From contig CM068587.1 in NCBI GenBank assembly GCA_035048485.1, forward strand, positions 34,749,816 through 34,813,815: a DNA stretch of 64,000 nucleotides, read 5' to 3'. A program made the position numbers and the translations under genes. The first letter of the stretch is position 1, and the number at the start of each line of letters is the position of its first letter. The DNA comes from Pteria penguin (Eukaryota > Mollusca > Bivalvia > Pterioida > Pteriidae). This document shows positions 1 to 11,211 of the stretch, piece by piece. The notes under the pieces were generated by a model. The model did not search any database. It was not told the DNA's origin and was given only the letters and a program-made list of their open reading frames with translations.

Positions 1-635
1 GACGCCGGCTTTTTTGGTTCGTAAATTTATTCCTTTAATATAATTATTAGTTCTGCCCCTTTTTCATATTTTTTGGACTGTCTGACGATCCAAAATTTGA
101 GAAATTCGCTACTAGTTTAAAAGAGTGGGAAACTGAGAATGCCATTTTAAATTGAGAGCATTTAATCCCCTCCCTCTTTTCTGACAGTTAAATAAAAGAG
201 GAGGGGGGAAGGGCTTAAGACCAGTTGAACTATTCGTATACGACAGTGCGATTGGTATTCAGACTAAATCGCTTATTGTTATGGATAGAAAACCTCTGAT
301 ACGAGAGATGGCTTTTATATTCATAAAATGTCATTATGATTATTTTCATTAAGTTATACTTATCAGTGGTACTTTCACTAAAATCTAACCAGAAGAGTAT
401 TTAAAAAAAAACAGTGGTATTTTAATATTGTTTCGTTAATTCGTTAATGAGTTGATATTGGAGAAAGATTTGCTTTTCTTTAACCGATATTGCGTACACC
501 ATTTACCTTTGCCAAGTAGAAATGAGCGGCATTGTGAGAATTTGATTCGTTTTATTTGGTTCGTTGGATACGATTTAAACCCGAAACAAGATAATTTAAT
601 ACGTATGCTGGCGGGAAGTCGGTAAGTGTTTAGTA
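1..635. other. AT-rich non-coding sequence
   Basis: No coding region is supported. The only structure I see is an imperfect hairpin: a pyrimidine arm (167-180) and a purine arm (194-208) flank a 13-base loop. Confidence 0.5.
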
Positions 636-1125
636 ATGGAGGTGGTGGTAAGCGTTTAAAATTTTGGAGGTGGCGGCCAATGTCTAGTAATGGAGGTGGC
701 GGCCATTATTTAGTACTGGAGGTGGCATGCCGTGTCTAGTGATGGAGATGGCGGCCAGTGTAGTGATGAACGAGGTGGCCAACGTGTAATGGTGAAGGGC
801 GTCCAGTGTCTAGTGATGGAGGTGGCGGCCATTGTTTAGTAGTGGAGGTGGCATGCCGTGTCTAGTGATGGAGACGGCGGCCAGTGTAGTGATGAACGTG
901 GTGGCTAACGTGTAATGGTGAAGAGCTGCCAGTGTCTAGTGATTGAGATGGCGGCCTTTGTTTAGTAGTGAAAGATGTGGAGGTGGTGTTCAGTATATAG
1001 TGGTGGAGGTGCCACCTGGTGATAGTAGTGGAGTAAACGACTAGTTTGTACTGGTACAGGTGACTGCCAGTATGTAGTGGTGGAAGTGGTGGCCAGTGTG
1101 TAGTGTTGGAGGCAGCAGCCATTGT
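636..1125. repeat. G-rich minisatellite with 126-bp higher-order unit
   Basis: Degenerate short units of the type GGAGGTGGCGGCCAGTGT are organised into a longer period. The same string TCTAGTRATGGAGG recurs at 683 and 809, and a diverged TCTAGTGATTGAGA follows at 935, giving an exact 126-bp spacing twice. The first two 126-bp units are nearly identical, including internal variants such as GTGGCATGCC and GATGAACG. The third unit decays into shorter irregular units by about 1120. Overlapping open frames on the minus strand here are artefacts of the repeat. Confidence 0.85.
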
Positions 1126-1139
1126 GTTCTAATTGAGGC

Positions 1140-1472
1140 TGGATCTCAGGCAAGTGCCGTGAGAACCTAGCCTTGGCAGTTAAGGTGAGAATCCAGTCTT
1201 GGCAGTTGAGGTGAGAATCAAGATTTGGCAGTTGAGGTGAGAACTAAGACTTAGCATGTCCGGTTAAAACCCAGACTTGGCAGGTGATTTGGGAGCCAGA
1301 GGTGAGATGATAACCAACACTTGGCAGGTGAACAGAGAACCAAGATTTTACAGATGAGGTTGGAACCAGATTTGGCATGATAGGTGACTACCAAGACTTG
1401 GCAAGTGAAGTGAGAACCCTACCTTGGCACATAAGATGAGAACTTGAACAGGGCAGGTGAGCAGAGAAGCCC
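1140..1472. repeat. Minisatellite, unit about 27 bp
   Basis: Tandem degenerate copies of a unit close to CTTGGCAGGTGAGGTGAGAA, followed by CCAAGA. About a dozen units can be followed by eye. It starts within 20 bp of the end of the preceding, unrelated minisatellite. Confidence 0.8.
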
Positions 1473-2146
1473 TAAGCGAATCTGCTCGATAAAACACAAC
1501 AGTATTACTTCCCCATTTAGAAAATTATCCATTTCGGATGAAATTATCCTCGGATAAAGTATTTGCTGTTATGTAACATATGCATTATTTGAATAAAGCT
1601 GTGACATGGATGTCCCGCTGCAGTGATTTCTTTCAGGACAATTGTTCCCTGCGTGTTTGTTAAAAGGTTTCCACTGATCGACAACAGATTTCTGGATTCC
1701 TTTTAGAAATTTTTGACATTATGCAACGTAACAATGGTGATCAAGGAGATCAAATTTTGACAAATCAATTACTAGATGTCAACTGCATTAAGATACAAGT
1801 ATCTTAAGGAACGACAAAGAGCAGAGAAGCCTTGTAACACAAATAACAAGAACTGATTAAACCCAATATTAAACAATAGTAGGCCTCCGAGAAAAAAGAA
1901 ATGGTGATACAATATATTTCTTTGTGGATTTTGCAGCTTTAAAAGCATGATGAAAACTACTTCAAAGTATCAAGAATGAGTCAGTTTAGTAAATTAACGT
2001 AACGCATCTGAGAACATAAATTTTATTCAAAATATGAAAACCGCTTGTTTTCAGGCAGAACATTTATTAAACATTAAAATGTTCACACATCTTCAGAATA
2101 TCAAAGCTTGGTAATTCCGTTCATTATACACACCATTGAGGGAAAG
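1473..2146. other. AT-rich non-coding sequence
   Basis: I see no coding region, RNA gene or repeat that can be supported here. Confidence 0.45.
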
Positions 2147-2218
2147 ACTTGGTGTAGTAGTTAAACGCTTAGCTTGTGATGCAAGGGATAGGGGTTCGAT
2201 CCCACGATTTTGTAAGAA
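2147..2218 (+). repeat. tRNA-like SINE head or tRNA relic
   Basis: Spacing and motifs match Pol III internal promoters: an A-box-like TGGTGTAGTAGTTAA and a B-box-like GGGGTTCGATCCC about 40 bp apart. No complete cloverleaf forms, so a functional tRNA is unlikely. A diverged tRNA-derived SINE head is more probable. Confidence 0.4.
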
Positions 2219-2613
2219 GAACTGAATCACAAAGCATGGATATTGCGCGGATGACTTCATTATAAAATTTCTATTTCCAGCCATGATATGCAATTAAAAG
2301 GTGCTATGTAAAAGAAACCACCATCCTTTGTTTTTAGAAATGTAAGTTGAATATATAAAAAAAACCCTCAGATTTATTCCCTGCAAACTACTAGTAATTT
2401 GTTTAAAGATAAAATTCGAAAAAAAAGAAGATACTTTTCATACTAGTATCCTTTGACGAACAACTTGCACAATACAACCAACAACCAATATCAACCATAG
2501 GAACATTCGAAAACCAAACAGCTATCTACCAATCACTGCAACACCTTAGAGTAATCAACATCCAATGTCACGTGTTAGTGTACTAACAACTTAAATCTTC
2601 CATATACCCTTAG

Positions 2614-2765
2614 CAGTGGCGGACTAAGAGGGAGGCCGGGGGCCGCCCCCCCCCCCTTTTGGCCACATATTTACTAGTAAAAAACCAGATTTAGCGCCAA
2701 AATGGCTAAGTCGTTTGGCTAGTACATATGTCCCCCCCTTTTCGGAAATCCTGGATCCGCCACTG
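2614..2765 (+). mobile_element. Short TIR element, CAGTGGCGG family, copy 1
   Basis: A 152-bp element begins CAGTGGCGGACTAAGAGG and ends CTGGATCCGCCACTG, so its ends are inverted repeats. It is flanked by a perfect 5-bp target-site duplication, CTTAG (2609-2613 and 2766-2770). The interior has a G/C-run segment and a core (ATTTACTAGTAAAAA, AAAATGGCTAAG) shared with the copies at 28358, 42524, 43841 and 58063. It has no coding capacity and is therefore non-autonomous. Confidence 0.85.
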
Positions 2766-2770
2766 CTTAG

Positions 2771-3522
2771 ACCAATGACCTACACCACAACCGCAGCCCA
2801 CAACTGGCAATCCCTGGGTCGAACTCTACAGACCGTTCCTTCTAATTTGACGACGTTAATATGCGTCATTATGTGAGCACCATGTAGACATATGGTCCCT
2901 CAATCTCAGTCTGACCGTTTTGACCTCTTGCAATTACGACCCTTCTTTGATCCATCATCTTTAATACTTTAATACAGGTTATTATCAAAATCGCACCAAT
3001 TGAGAAAATTACCGTTATTATGTTGCAGAATTTAAAACCGTATACGACATGGTCAAACTACATTAGTAGTGTTAAACTATCTTGAAGATCAAGGATTTAT
3101 AAATGGAATTATTAACCTAAGACATGTATGGTAGTTAAGCCGCGAAACGTGGCCCTATTTTCGGATTTACACCCACGGCAAAAATCCGAAACTACGGCTA
3201 CTTTTTGGGGCTAATGACAGACGAGACACAAGGTCCGACAACCTTTTCTGTATTAAGCAAAAGAAAATGAAAAAGTATGAAATGAAACTGTTTCTGGTAT
3301 TTATAAGAGTTTTCTACTTTTGTTATGATGGTGTGTGGCTGTATTTTCTTTTTTATTTGGTTGGACCATACTTGCAGTAAAACCTAATCAAGAGAAAATG
3401 TTTTGCTATTTCGGGCACTTGAATCACGTCTTTGATTTCAGATTTCAAAGAAATCCATAAATGTCTACCGCTGTGCGTTGTTTAGAGTGCCACAGTTACT
3501 TCTGTTCCTTTTGTGTCTTATA
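2771..3522. other. Non-coding sequence
   Basis: No gene is supported. A small hairpin (arms 3158-3168 and 3181-3191, TTTTCGGATTT and its complement, 12-base loop) is the only local structure noticed. Confidence 0.4.
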
Positions 3523-3530
3523 TTCTGAGA

Positions 3531-3802
3531 CTGGTTGATTACTGTTTTACGTCACTCCACGATTATTTTTAACGTATATGGTGACGGCATCTGCCTGATG
3601 CATTGCATACAAATTTAGACCTTTGCAACGGACCCACCCGAAGCAGTGAGGGATCTTTTACGTGCCACGCCTACCGTGTCACGGGATCTCGGGTTTTACT
3701 GTCTCATTCGAAAGAACACCAATGTGCCCAGGGCGGAAGTCGAACCCGAGACCTCTCGATCACGAGACGAGCACCTTATCCACTAGGCCACACCGGCTTT
3801 AC
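3531..3802 (-). mobile_element. tRNA-derived SINE, copy 1
   Basis: Minus-oriented copy. The tRNA-like head lies at the right (complement of a B box, GTCGAACCCGAGACC, and an A box near 3780) and the tail at the left. The conserved body includes AGTGAGGGATCTTTTACGTG and TTTTACTGTCTCATTCG. It is flanked by a 9-bp duplication, ATTCTGAGA (3522-3530 and 3803-3811). Confidence 0.9.
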
Positions 3803-3811
3803 ATTCTGAGA

Positions 3812-4488
3812 GACACTGCATAATAAAGTTAGATTTAATTCATACACTCCTTCCTTTTCATTCACAAATCAAGGAAATATATACTCTTATATAAAAGTCT
3901 TGATCTGCTTCTAATCTTACGACACACATACATCCTATAGCGATATATCCAATAGGGGGTCTAGCTAACTCTACCGGTGGTGTTTTCAATACGATGTCGT
4001 AAGATCGTGGGAAATAAACTTAGTCTATAGGAAATAATTCTCATTAACGTCATCAACAGTATTGATTTATAATAAAGCATGTCATAAATAAGGTTTCGCA
4101 GTTTAATTTGACCAATTATGACTTTTAAAATCATTTTAATACCTACAACACAGAGTTCAATAAGGAATAACTTCATTTATAGGCGTTCAATTACTATTTC
4201 TTCTTAATTGTCATCTTACAACGGCATGGTCTTTATAAACATGTTAAACGTTATACTGTCATTTAAATTTGAATAATTACTGTTTTGATATAGTGTAATT
4301 GGACAGCAATATTTCAGTTATACGATCGACATAATCATGGCAGTCACAATGTACAACGAACAAACTTTATGCGTAGACATGCAAGCGGTAAAGATCTCGT
4401 GATATCACAAAACACCCTCTTTCCTCCTCAGTTAGCAAAACATTTATCTAAGGAAAAATGTTGCACAAATCAGTCATCTTAATTGCTT
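3812..4488. other. AT-rich non-coding sequence
   Basis: No feature recognised. The short open frame on the minus strand at 3961-4176 has no coding character. Confidence 0.4.
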
Positions 4489-4513
4489 ATCATCATCATC
4501 ATCATCATCATCA

Positions 4514-4547
<34 letters not shown>

Positions 4548-4549
4548 CA
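4489..4549. repeat. Compound microsatellite (ATC)n(GTC)n
   Basis: About seven ATC trinucleotides pass directly into about nine GTC/CGT trinucleotides with no interruption. The change of unit is a single A-to-G substitution spread through half the array. Confidence 0.95.
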
Positions 4550-4555
4550 TCGGCA

Positions 4556-4632
4556 GGCTTGGTGCTATTGTTAAGCGCTTGGTTTGCGGTACAGACTATC
4601 CGGGTTCGATTCCCGAATTGTACTACTATGTT
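4556..4632 (+). repeat. tRNA-like SINE head
   Basis: A-box-like GGTGCTATTGTTAAGCG and B box GGGTTCGATTCCC are present at tRNA-like spacing. The downstream TTGAAAACTACTCAAAGTAC recurs in similar form near 1950, so this is probably part of a second, older SINE family. Confidence 0.45.
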
Positions 4633-5074
4633 TAAGATGTTTGTTACCTCCTGCTTCTAACCAAAAATTGTTGAAAACTACTCAAAGTACCAAATCAACC
4701 TACCATCTCTAACATAAATTAATCATCATCACTGCCATCATCTGTCTCTGAGCTGGCCTCAGTTTGAATGTTAATAATGACTCAGTCGAACTTAAGTTAA
4801 ATAACGGTATACATCATATTATGGATTTATTGGACGAGAAGGAATAACCATAAGAACCATGCCTTGGGGATTAGGATTCTTTCGGGTCATTATGGCTTTG
4901 GCTTATCCCTATCCAAAGTTTGATACTTTCTCCTTCTAACACCCATGTATTAGGCAATGTGTACTGAACGTGTACAAATATTTCCCTTAGAATTAAAAAT
5001 ACAGTGCACGATCTTCGATTGTGTGTCTTTCCAATGGTGTATTGATTTATCATCGTGCTACTGACGTCATGTTT

Positions 5075-5075
<1 letters not shown>

Positions 5076-5118
<43 letters not shown>
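5076..5118 (+). repeat. Uninterrupted 43-base G run
   Basis: The run follows CATGTTTC and precedes CTTTTTTGGGG. A run of this length can form quadruplexes and is prone to length error both in vivo and in sequencing, so its exact length should be doubted. Confidence 0.95.
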
Positions 5119-5919
5119 CTTTTTTGGGGATGACAAAGTTTAAGGCTATTGTAACCTATGTAGCATGCTTAAAGTGAATGTTGAAAAGTTAATTATGATA
5201 TTCTACAAGTAGTATTCAAGAGGTGTATAGTAGGTTTCTTCTGTACTACAAGACAAAGCAATAGCAAATATAACACTTCCTCACACACAGAAGAGCGCAC
5301 AGGAGAATCTCAGTTGTAACATACTATACATATACACCTACTTGCACTAAACACAAATTCTAATTCACTTTGTTTATGTAGTCGAATTTCATTGGCTGCG
5401 ACAGAAACGGACAGACATGTATAACCACGTTGTACCGTAGTCAACTAGCAAGACCCGCATCACATTTTATGTATTACTACGCACTCGATCTTTGCGAAAT
5501 GTAAACAATGGTGATTTTGACATCTGTTTACCAGCAACACCAACGTCAAGCATCGGGTCCATCGTATCAAGGACAATTTGCAGTTTCTAATTCGACCATG
5601 CACGTGCACAATTATTACGACCAACAAAACTGACAACGTACCACCATGTACCATCGAGACCATGCTTTCTAGCATATTGTTTCATCTCGTCGCGGCAAAA
5701 CTGTCTGTTCAGCTGTTTTCGACGCGATGTCAACTTGATTCACCCATGTGTGAATAAATTCGTGACTAATAATACAATCATAAAATTTTGAGAATATAAA
5801 TATAACGACAATTCTGATGTCAAAATAATAAATATCAGTTTGTTTCTTGATAGTTCTCTCTTTGTCGTCAGATCTATTTTGTTTATCGGAAGAAACTGTA
5901 AGCATGGTGCTATTCGTCC
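5119..5919. other. Non-coding sequence
   Basis: No gene is supported. Short open frames on the minus strand in 5460-6072 run into the SINE at 5933 and have no domain or splice context. Confidence 0.4.
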
Positions 5920-5932
5920 TCTTCCCAACGAG

Positions 5933-6205
5933 AAGCCGGCGTGGCCTAGTGGTATCGCGTCGGACTCCTGATCGGTAGGCCGGGGTTCGAGTCCCGCTCT
6001 GGTCATGCCGGTGTCCTGTCTTTCGGACGAGACAGTAAAAACCAAGGCCCCGTGTCGTGGTATGCATGGCACGTTAAAGATCCCTCACTGCTTCGGGTGG
6101 GTCCGTTGCAAAGGTCAAAATTTGTATGCCCTGCATCAGGCAGATGCCGTCACCATATACGTGAAATATTCTTGGTGTGACGTTAAACAAAAATCAATCA
6201 AGCAA
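5933..6205 (+). mobile_element. tRNA-derived SINE, copy 2
   Basis: Full-length plus-oriented copy. The tRNA-like head has A box TGGCCTAGTGGTATCG and B box GGGTTCGAGTCCC. The body includes CCTGTCTTTCGGACGAGACA and AAAGATCCCTCACTGCTTCG, and the end is GTGACGTTAAACAAAAATC plus a CAAT-type tail. It is flanked by TCTTCCCAACGAG (5920-5932) and TCTTCCAACGAG (6206-6217), a target-site duplication with one indel. Confidence 0.92.
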
Positions 6206-6217
6206 TCTTCCAACGAG

Positions 6218-6831
6218 GACTTGGGATGAGGGGGCAATTCTAAAGAGAAAACCGATGTTTGTGTAAAAGGGAATTCGTGTTGTGTTTTATTGTATTGTGT
6301 TTATGCCGTTGGAAACAACAACAACAAATTATGTACTCTTTTACTGAACATAAAATTACAGTTGTAGAGAAAATATTATATCACAATTATATATATACAT
6401 ATAATAATAAAAACAGCAGCACATGCATGTGATAATATTTCAACCACGAACGCTGTTTCCAACGATGTAACCACGGAACACCTGTCGGAAACAATCACAG
6501 TACGTTTATCCCCTAATTAATTCATTATAACATTTTCTGTATAAATGATGGAGTTACATACACACAATGTAATATAATAACTCATATTTATGGTTTGATT
6601 TTCTCAATAGTTTTAGTGCTAACTTTAGCTAAAATTTTGCTGTTGTTTTCCACAGGCTAACATTTGACAAAAGAGCAATTTCTCTAGTTGGTATGTGAAA
6701 ACCTCATGTGTATAGAATAAATAATGATTCTGAAGACATGCCCTCTGTAGTAAATGTACCAGCAGAATAAAGCAGAATAAAATTGGTTAGTCTAGATCAG
6801 CAATTTTAACATTTATTGATTTGTGTTTATG
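6218..6831. other. AT-rich non-coding sequence
   Basis: No gene or repeat family recognised. Confidence 0.4.
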
Positions 6832-7097
6832 TCTTGTGTGGATCAGTGGATGAGATGCTCAACTCGTAACCGAGAGATACCAGGTTCAACTCCCGTGGTG
6901 GGTACACCGGTGTTCTGTCTTGCGGATGAAACAGTAAGAACCGAAGCTCAATGTCATAGTAAGCATGGCACGTAAAAGATCCCTCACTGGTTCGGGTTGG
7001 TCCGTTTCAAAGGTATAAATACCTATGCATTTCATCAAGATGATGATGTCACCAAATACGTGAAATAATCGTGGAGCGACATAAAACAATAATCAAC
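6832..7097 (+). mobile_element. tRNA-derived SINE, copy 3
   Basis: The same family in plus orientation, more diverged. B box CAGGTTCAACTCCCG, body GGCACGTAAAAGATCCCTCA, end CGACATAAAACAATAATCAA. I could not find a clear target-site duplication. Confidence 0.85.
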
Positions 7098-7524
7098 CAT
7101 GTTTTGATCATGTCACTTCTAAGATGACTGCATCTGCCCGCATCTTGCAAGGAAAATTCGAACTATGAAAGCATGTGCATACGCAAGTGGATTTGCATAT
7201 GTTTTCTTCCTTCAAACTCTACTTCTGTCATATTTTATTCAATATTTCAGTGTATTGTATATTTATAATGTCAGTGTTTTATACACACTGGAGATATTTA
7301 TTTTGTATACCACATACTCATAGTGTTAGAATCCATGAATAACAGATGTTTTGTCTATAATCATAACAAAGTGCACGATGATTGCACATAAATCATGTTT
7401 ATTTCGTCCGGGCACTCGCTCACTCTCTTGTTTCAGATTCCTTGATAAAACATGCCTGTATCTACCCCCCTTTACTTCCAACAGAAAGCACGATTCAAGA
7501 GACGTTTACTTTCTTGCATATAAT

Positions 7525-7712
7525 CATAGGCGGATCTAGAAATTTTTGAAAAGAGGGGGGAGGGGGAGAGGATGCAGTCTCCCATGACTAATGTTTTGCA
7601 CTATTTGAAAAAGAATGGGAGTTGCAGCCCTAGAAATGGTCGAAAATGACCTTTTTTTGGATAAAATTTTCCGACCAAAAGAGGGTGGGGGTGCTTTCTA
7701 AACCCACCAATG
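7525..7712 (+). mobile_element. Short TIR element, CATAGGCGGATC subfamily, copy 1
   Basis: Begins CATAGGCGGATCTAGAAATT and ends AACCCACCAATG, an imperfect inverted end. It is flanked by a perfect 5-bp duplication, ATAAT (7520-7524 and 7713-7717). The interior (TGCAGTCTCCCATGACTAAT, GCAGCCCTAGAAATGGTCGA, TTTTCCGACCAAAAGAGG) is shared with copies at 30767 and 50340. Confidence 0.82.
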
Positions 7713-7810
7713 ATAATATCGTTCATATCTTTACCTATTATAACATGTAAACCAAGACTGGTCAAAAACCTATTATATAGTTGGGGGTTTTTTTTTGGGG
7801 GGGGGGGGGT

Positions 7811-8079
7811 GCCTGAGAAATGAACGTTCAAAAACTTGAGAATTTCAACTATTTCAAAAATCAGATTTGCCATGACAAATTAAGGTGAGATTCAATCAAT
7901 AATGCCCATATTTGCTTATTTCCCTCGTAAATTCGATATTGTCTGTTTAATTCCATTTATGATTTTTTTGTACTTTCTGTTGGAAATAGCAAGTGAAAGT
8001 GCTCTAACAAACAGCTTAATTTGGCAAGGTAAGTCTAATTTTCGAATTACTAAAATTTTTTAACGTTCATTTCTCAGGC
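7811..8079. repeat. Inverted-repeat element with 18-bp arms
   Basis: GCCTGAGAAATGAACGTT at 7811-7828 has its exact reverse complement at 8062-8079, about 230 bp away. The arms continue into A/T-rich sequence that pairs partly. It contains a T run followed by a G run (about 7785-7809) just outside the left arm. It is probably a small non-autonomous DNA element. Confidence 0.6.
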
Positions 8080-8397
8080 CAAAATCCAACCAACAATAAA
8101 ACATGTTTTGGCATGTCTCGGTTTTTATAACCTGCTGTCTATTTCTCCTATCATAAGCATGGCGCAATGTGCTTACAAACTTCCTGCTCAAAGTTTACTT
8201 CCTAAGCATTCATCTCATATATGCAAGTTTTCAATACTTATATATCGCCTATATATTTTGGACATTCAAGGTTGGTTTGACTAGGTAAACAGGAGACGCT
8301 AACTTTTCCCGGAAACGCCTGATTTTCAGGAGACTATACGTTGTTGCCAGCGTTGCAACGACGTCGCAAAAATTACCTTCATATAGAACATTAATTA

Positions 8398-8856
8398 CTG
8401 TCCGCGCCACTCACTATGTAAACCGAAAAATCTGGATTTTCACTTATTTATCTTTAAAATAGTTTTACAAAATTAATATCAATCGACAGATCTTGTTTAG
8501 TGGTAACTTTTGGTTTATATGTTTCTACGAAGAAGCATTCGTATTTTATTAGGAAAAAATCATTTTAGATTGGGCGTTTTCTATGTTAATTTTGACGTGA
8601 TGTCGCCGATGTTTAACATTGAGTCTATGGGAAACTTGGCGACGTCACGTCAAAATTTGAAATGGAAATCGCCCTATCTAAAATTGATTTTTTTTTTCTG
8701 TAGAATATGAATGCTTCTTCATACAAACATATAGCATACACCAAAAGTTACGACTAAACAAGATCTATCGAATGGTTTTGCCTTTTTGTAATTATACTGA
8801 AGATGAATAACTTAAAATCCAGATTTTCCAGTTTCCAGAGTGAGTGGCGCGGACAG
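8398..8856. mobile_element. Foldback MITE, 459 bp, almost wholly palindromic
   Basis: The left end CTGTCCGCGCCACTCACT and right end AGTGAGTGGCGCGGACAG are exact complements. Nearly the whole of each half pairs with the other, including a segment with AGATCTTGTTTAGT and one with GAAGAAGCATTC. The centre lies near 8615-8640, inside matching GACGTGATGTCGCC and GGCGACGTCACGTC segments. It is flanked by TA dinucleotides (8396-8397, 8857-8858), consistent with TA target duplication. It has no coding capacity; the 66-codon open frame at 8510-8710 is incidental. Confidence 0.85.
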
Positions 8857-9141
8857 TAGGAGGTCTATTTCCTGTTGGTATTCTTAGCTTTTCCTCTACA
8901 TTCTTCTCAATTTAAACAGATTATTTCTCATAATATATAGCGTTCTATGATCTCATTGGTGTACACATATATGTATCCTTAGTTGTATGATATTTGACAC
9001 TAATGGTATAAACAGTAGAAATTTCAAAAAGTATTCTACATTTTTCGGCAGGAATGTTTATTAATTGATTTACGTCGCTTCCAGATAATTTCACTTACAC
9101 GATCGTTGCACATGCCTGCTGCACGGCTTTATAGGTTTGTA

Positions 9142-9232
9142 CCGAGTAATATACCCACCTAAAGCATTGAGGAATCTTCTTCATAATGGTTTATTCTGTC
9201 TCATCTGAAAGATAGAGAGACACAAATAATAT
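9142..9232 (-). mobile_element. Diverged fragment of the tRNA-derived SINE
   Basis: Recognisable only by order and sense of body motifs: ACCCACCTAAAGCATTGAGG, then TTTATTCTGTCTCATCTG and AAAGATAGAGAG. These match the minus-oriented body of the other copies with many changes. Head and tail are not recognisable. Confidence 0.6.
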
Positions 9233-9339
9233 GTCATATAAATCATCTCAGAAAAAAAATTAGAACCAACAATCGGAATCGAGCTGGACGTCAGTTAATA
9301 AATCCATTGCGATACTCCTGAGACCAACCCCCTTCCCAA

Positions 9340-9475
9340 TTTTTGGGGGGTTTCTTTTTTGTTTTGTTTTGTTTGTTTGTGTTTTGGGGGGTTGGTTGGT
9401 ATGTTTTTTGTTTTGTTTTGTTTTGTTTGTTTGTTTGGTTTTTTTTTTTTTGGGGGGGGGGATATTCATATGCGC
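9340..9475. repeat. T/G-rich low-complexity tract
   Basis: Runs of TTTTG and TTTG units with G runs up to nine and a T run of 12. The overlapping frames, which read as phenylalanine-, glycine- and lysine-rich, are artefacts. Confidence 0.85.
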
Positions 9476-11185
9476 ATTTTATTGTTTGGGGGTTTTTTTT
9501 CACTGTACACTGGAATCGAAACAACTAGGGTCACATCTGGTTCAACTACTGGCTTATCAATTATTCAATATTAGAAATAGCCTGCAATCATTTATTTTTG
9601 TGCCATAGTATTTATCCTCATCAGTGCGTCTAAATGCTCATAATCCTCTACCAAGTGCATGCACCTAAATCTGTCCAATATCACAAAACAACCATTATTG
9701 GCAAAATCATTCAATTAGCAAAATTTTATAAATCATCGAATTCTCAATTAAACATTTCCAGCATTCAGTTTCCAAGGTCAGCTGACTATATGCTACTATT
9801 AACTGCCAATTATGACCATTAAGGACACCGGGTTCTTTTCATCCTCTTTGGACGCTTCCCAGGAAAATTAGAGAACGCGGCAATTAAGAGGAATTCCTTG
9901 TATATTGAATGTTAGTATTGGACATAACTCTGTCCTGACCAACGTTCTGTGATTGGTTCCACGCTCGTTGGCATCCATCGTGATCACAGAGGTAGATGCA
10001 GGGTGTTTACATCATCCAAATCCCTCTTGAGATATTCGTCGGTTTCATCGATATTCGACCATCATTCGATACACAGTCTCACCAATGTATTTGCAGGTTT
10101 GATATCACCTTTCGACATCGGAATACATTCTCGAAGTCGGACATCTGGGTATTTGATAACGAGCATTCGGAACATTTGGGGTAAAGCATCGGACTTTATC
10201 ATAGAGAGCATGTATATTGCTGTTGGAATTTTGGTAAAAAGGAATAATTGAAATATTTTATCGTTTAAACAAGTAAATCTTGAAAATATGTTTCACACAT
10301 TTCCGATCGAATTTTATAAGAAAAACCCTTCAGAATTGATACAGAAGAACTTAAAGTTGTATTAACGATAACGATAAACCCCAAGATTTACCCAAGTGTC
10401 ATGGCCAGACTCCTCGGGTATCTACGTAGAGCAGTAGAGCCCGTGACGTCTCTCCGACTTCGAGAATACATGTGTGCATAAAAATTTGTTGATGGCATCG
10501 TTATACAAAATATTCTCTGCAAAATCAGTCATTCGGAAATGTCCTAGTTTCAAAACTAGAGTTCTCAACAGAATGTATAATGATAATTACTACTAGAAAT
10601 TATTGTACTTTTCAAGTAATTTAACCTTTATTTCAAGCTATTGAATATATTACTGCGCAATTCCACAATATAAAATTAGACTAATCATTGTATTCATTCC
10701 ATTAGCTTGATCGTTACGTTTCTTTCAATTACTTTCGTCTAAACGAACGGAAACACGACCAACGTATTGCCTCCACATCCGCCCATGTTGATAATCGGCG
10801 AGTAGTGCTCAGAAACGTCTACTCGAACACAAATAATAAGCTGAAGTTCGTAATACACGGACAAGGACCGGACTGATCGGACAACGAGAGTTTGACCATT
10901 AATCAGCTCTGAAATACTTACCATTCTAGCTGCTTGAGACGGAATTCTAGGATTCCTCTGTTGATGAATATCGCTTTCCCCTCCTGTAAATTAGTCTCGA
11001 TGTATTGGGTTAAAATGCGATACTCATTTCTGTTAAATCAGCTGTTTAACGTTTCAGTTATCTTGTCAGAATTTCGCATACTTTCAAAGTACGATATGAG
11101 TGAAAGGTAAAATTATTGCATTGGTATATATGTTGTATGTAGCAGCAGGTTTTAGGATAAACTATGACTCCCATACATGCTATTC
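9476..11185. other. Non-coding sequence, possible relic of a coding element
   Basis: No intact gene. The segment 9950-10195 is less AT-rich. On the minus strand one frame reads with clustered cysteines (YPKCSECSL, and CDHDGCQRAW further on) but is interrupted by at least two stops. It may be a dead zinc-finger or transposon fragment, or chance. Confidence 0.3.
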
Positions 11186-11187
11186 GA

Positions 11188-11211
11188 AAAGAGAGAGAAA
11201 GAGAGAGAGAG
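11188..11211. repeat. (GA)n microsatellite
   Basis: GA-rich simple repeat with two A interruptions. Confidence 0.8.

Noticed and set aside
2147..2218. Functional tRNA gene
   Set aside because: Internal promoter boxes are present, but the acceptor and anticodon stems do not pair.
9340..9608. Several overlapping phenylalanine/glycine-rich frames
   Set aside because: Caused by the T/G low-complexity tract.
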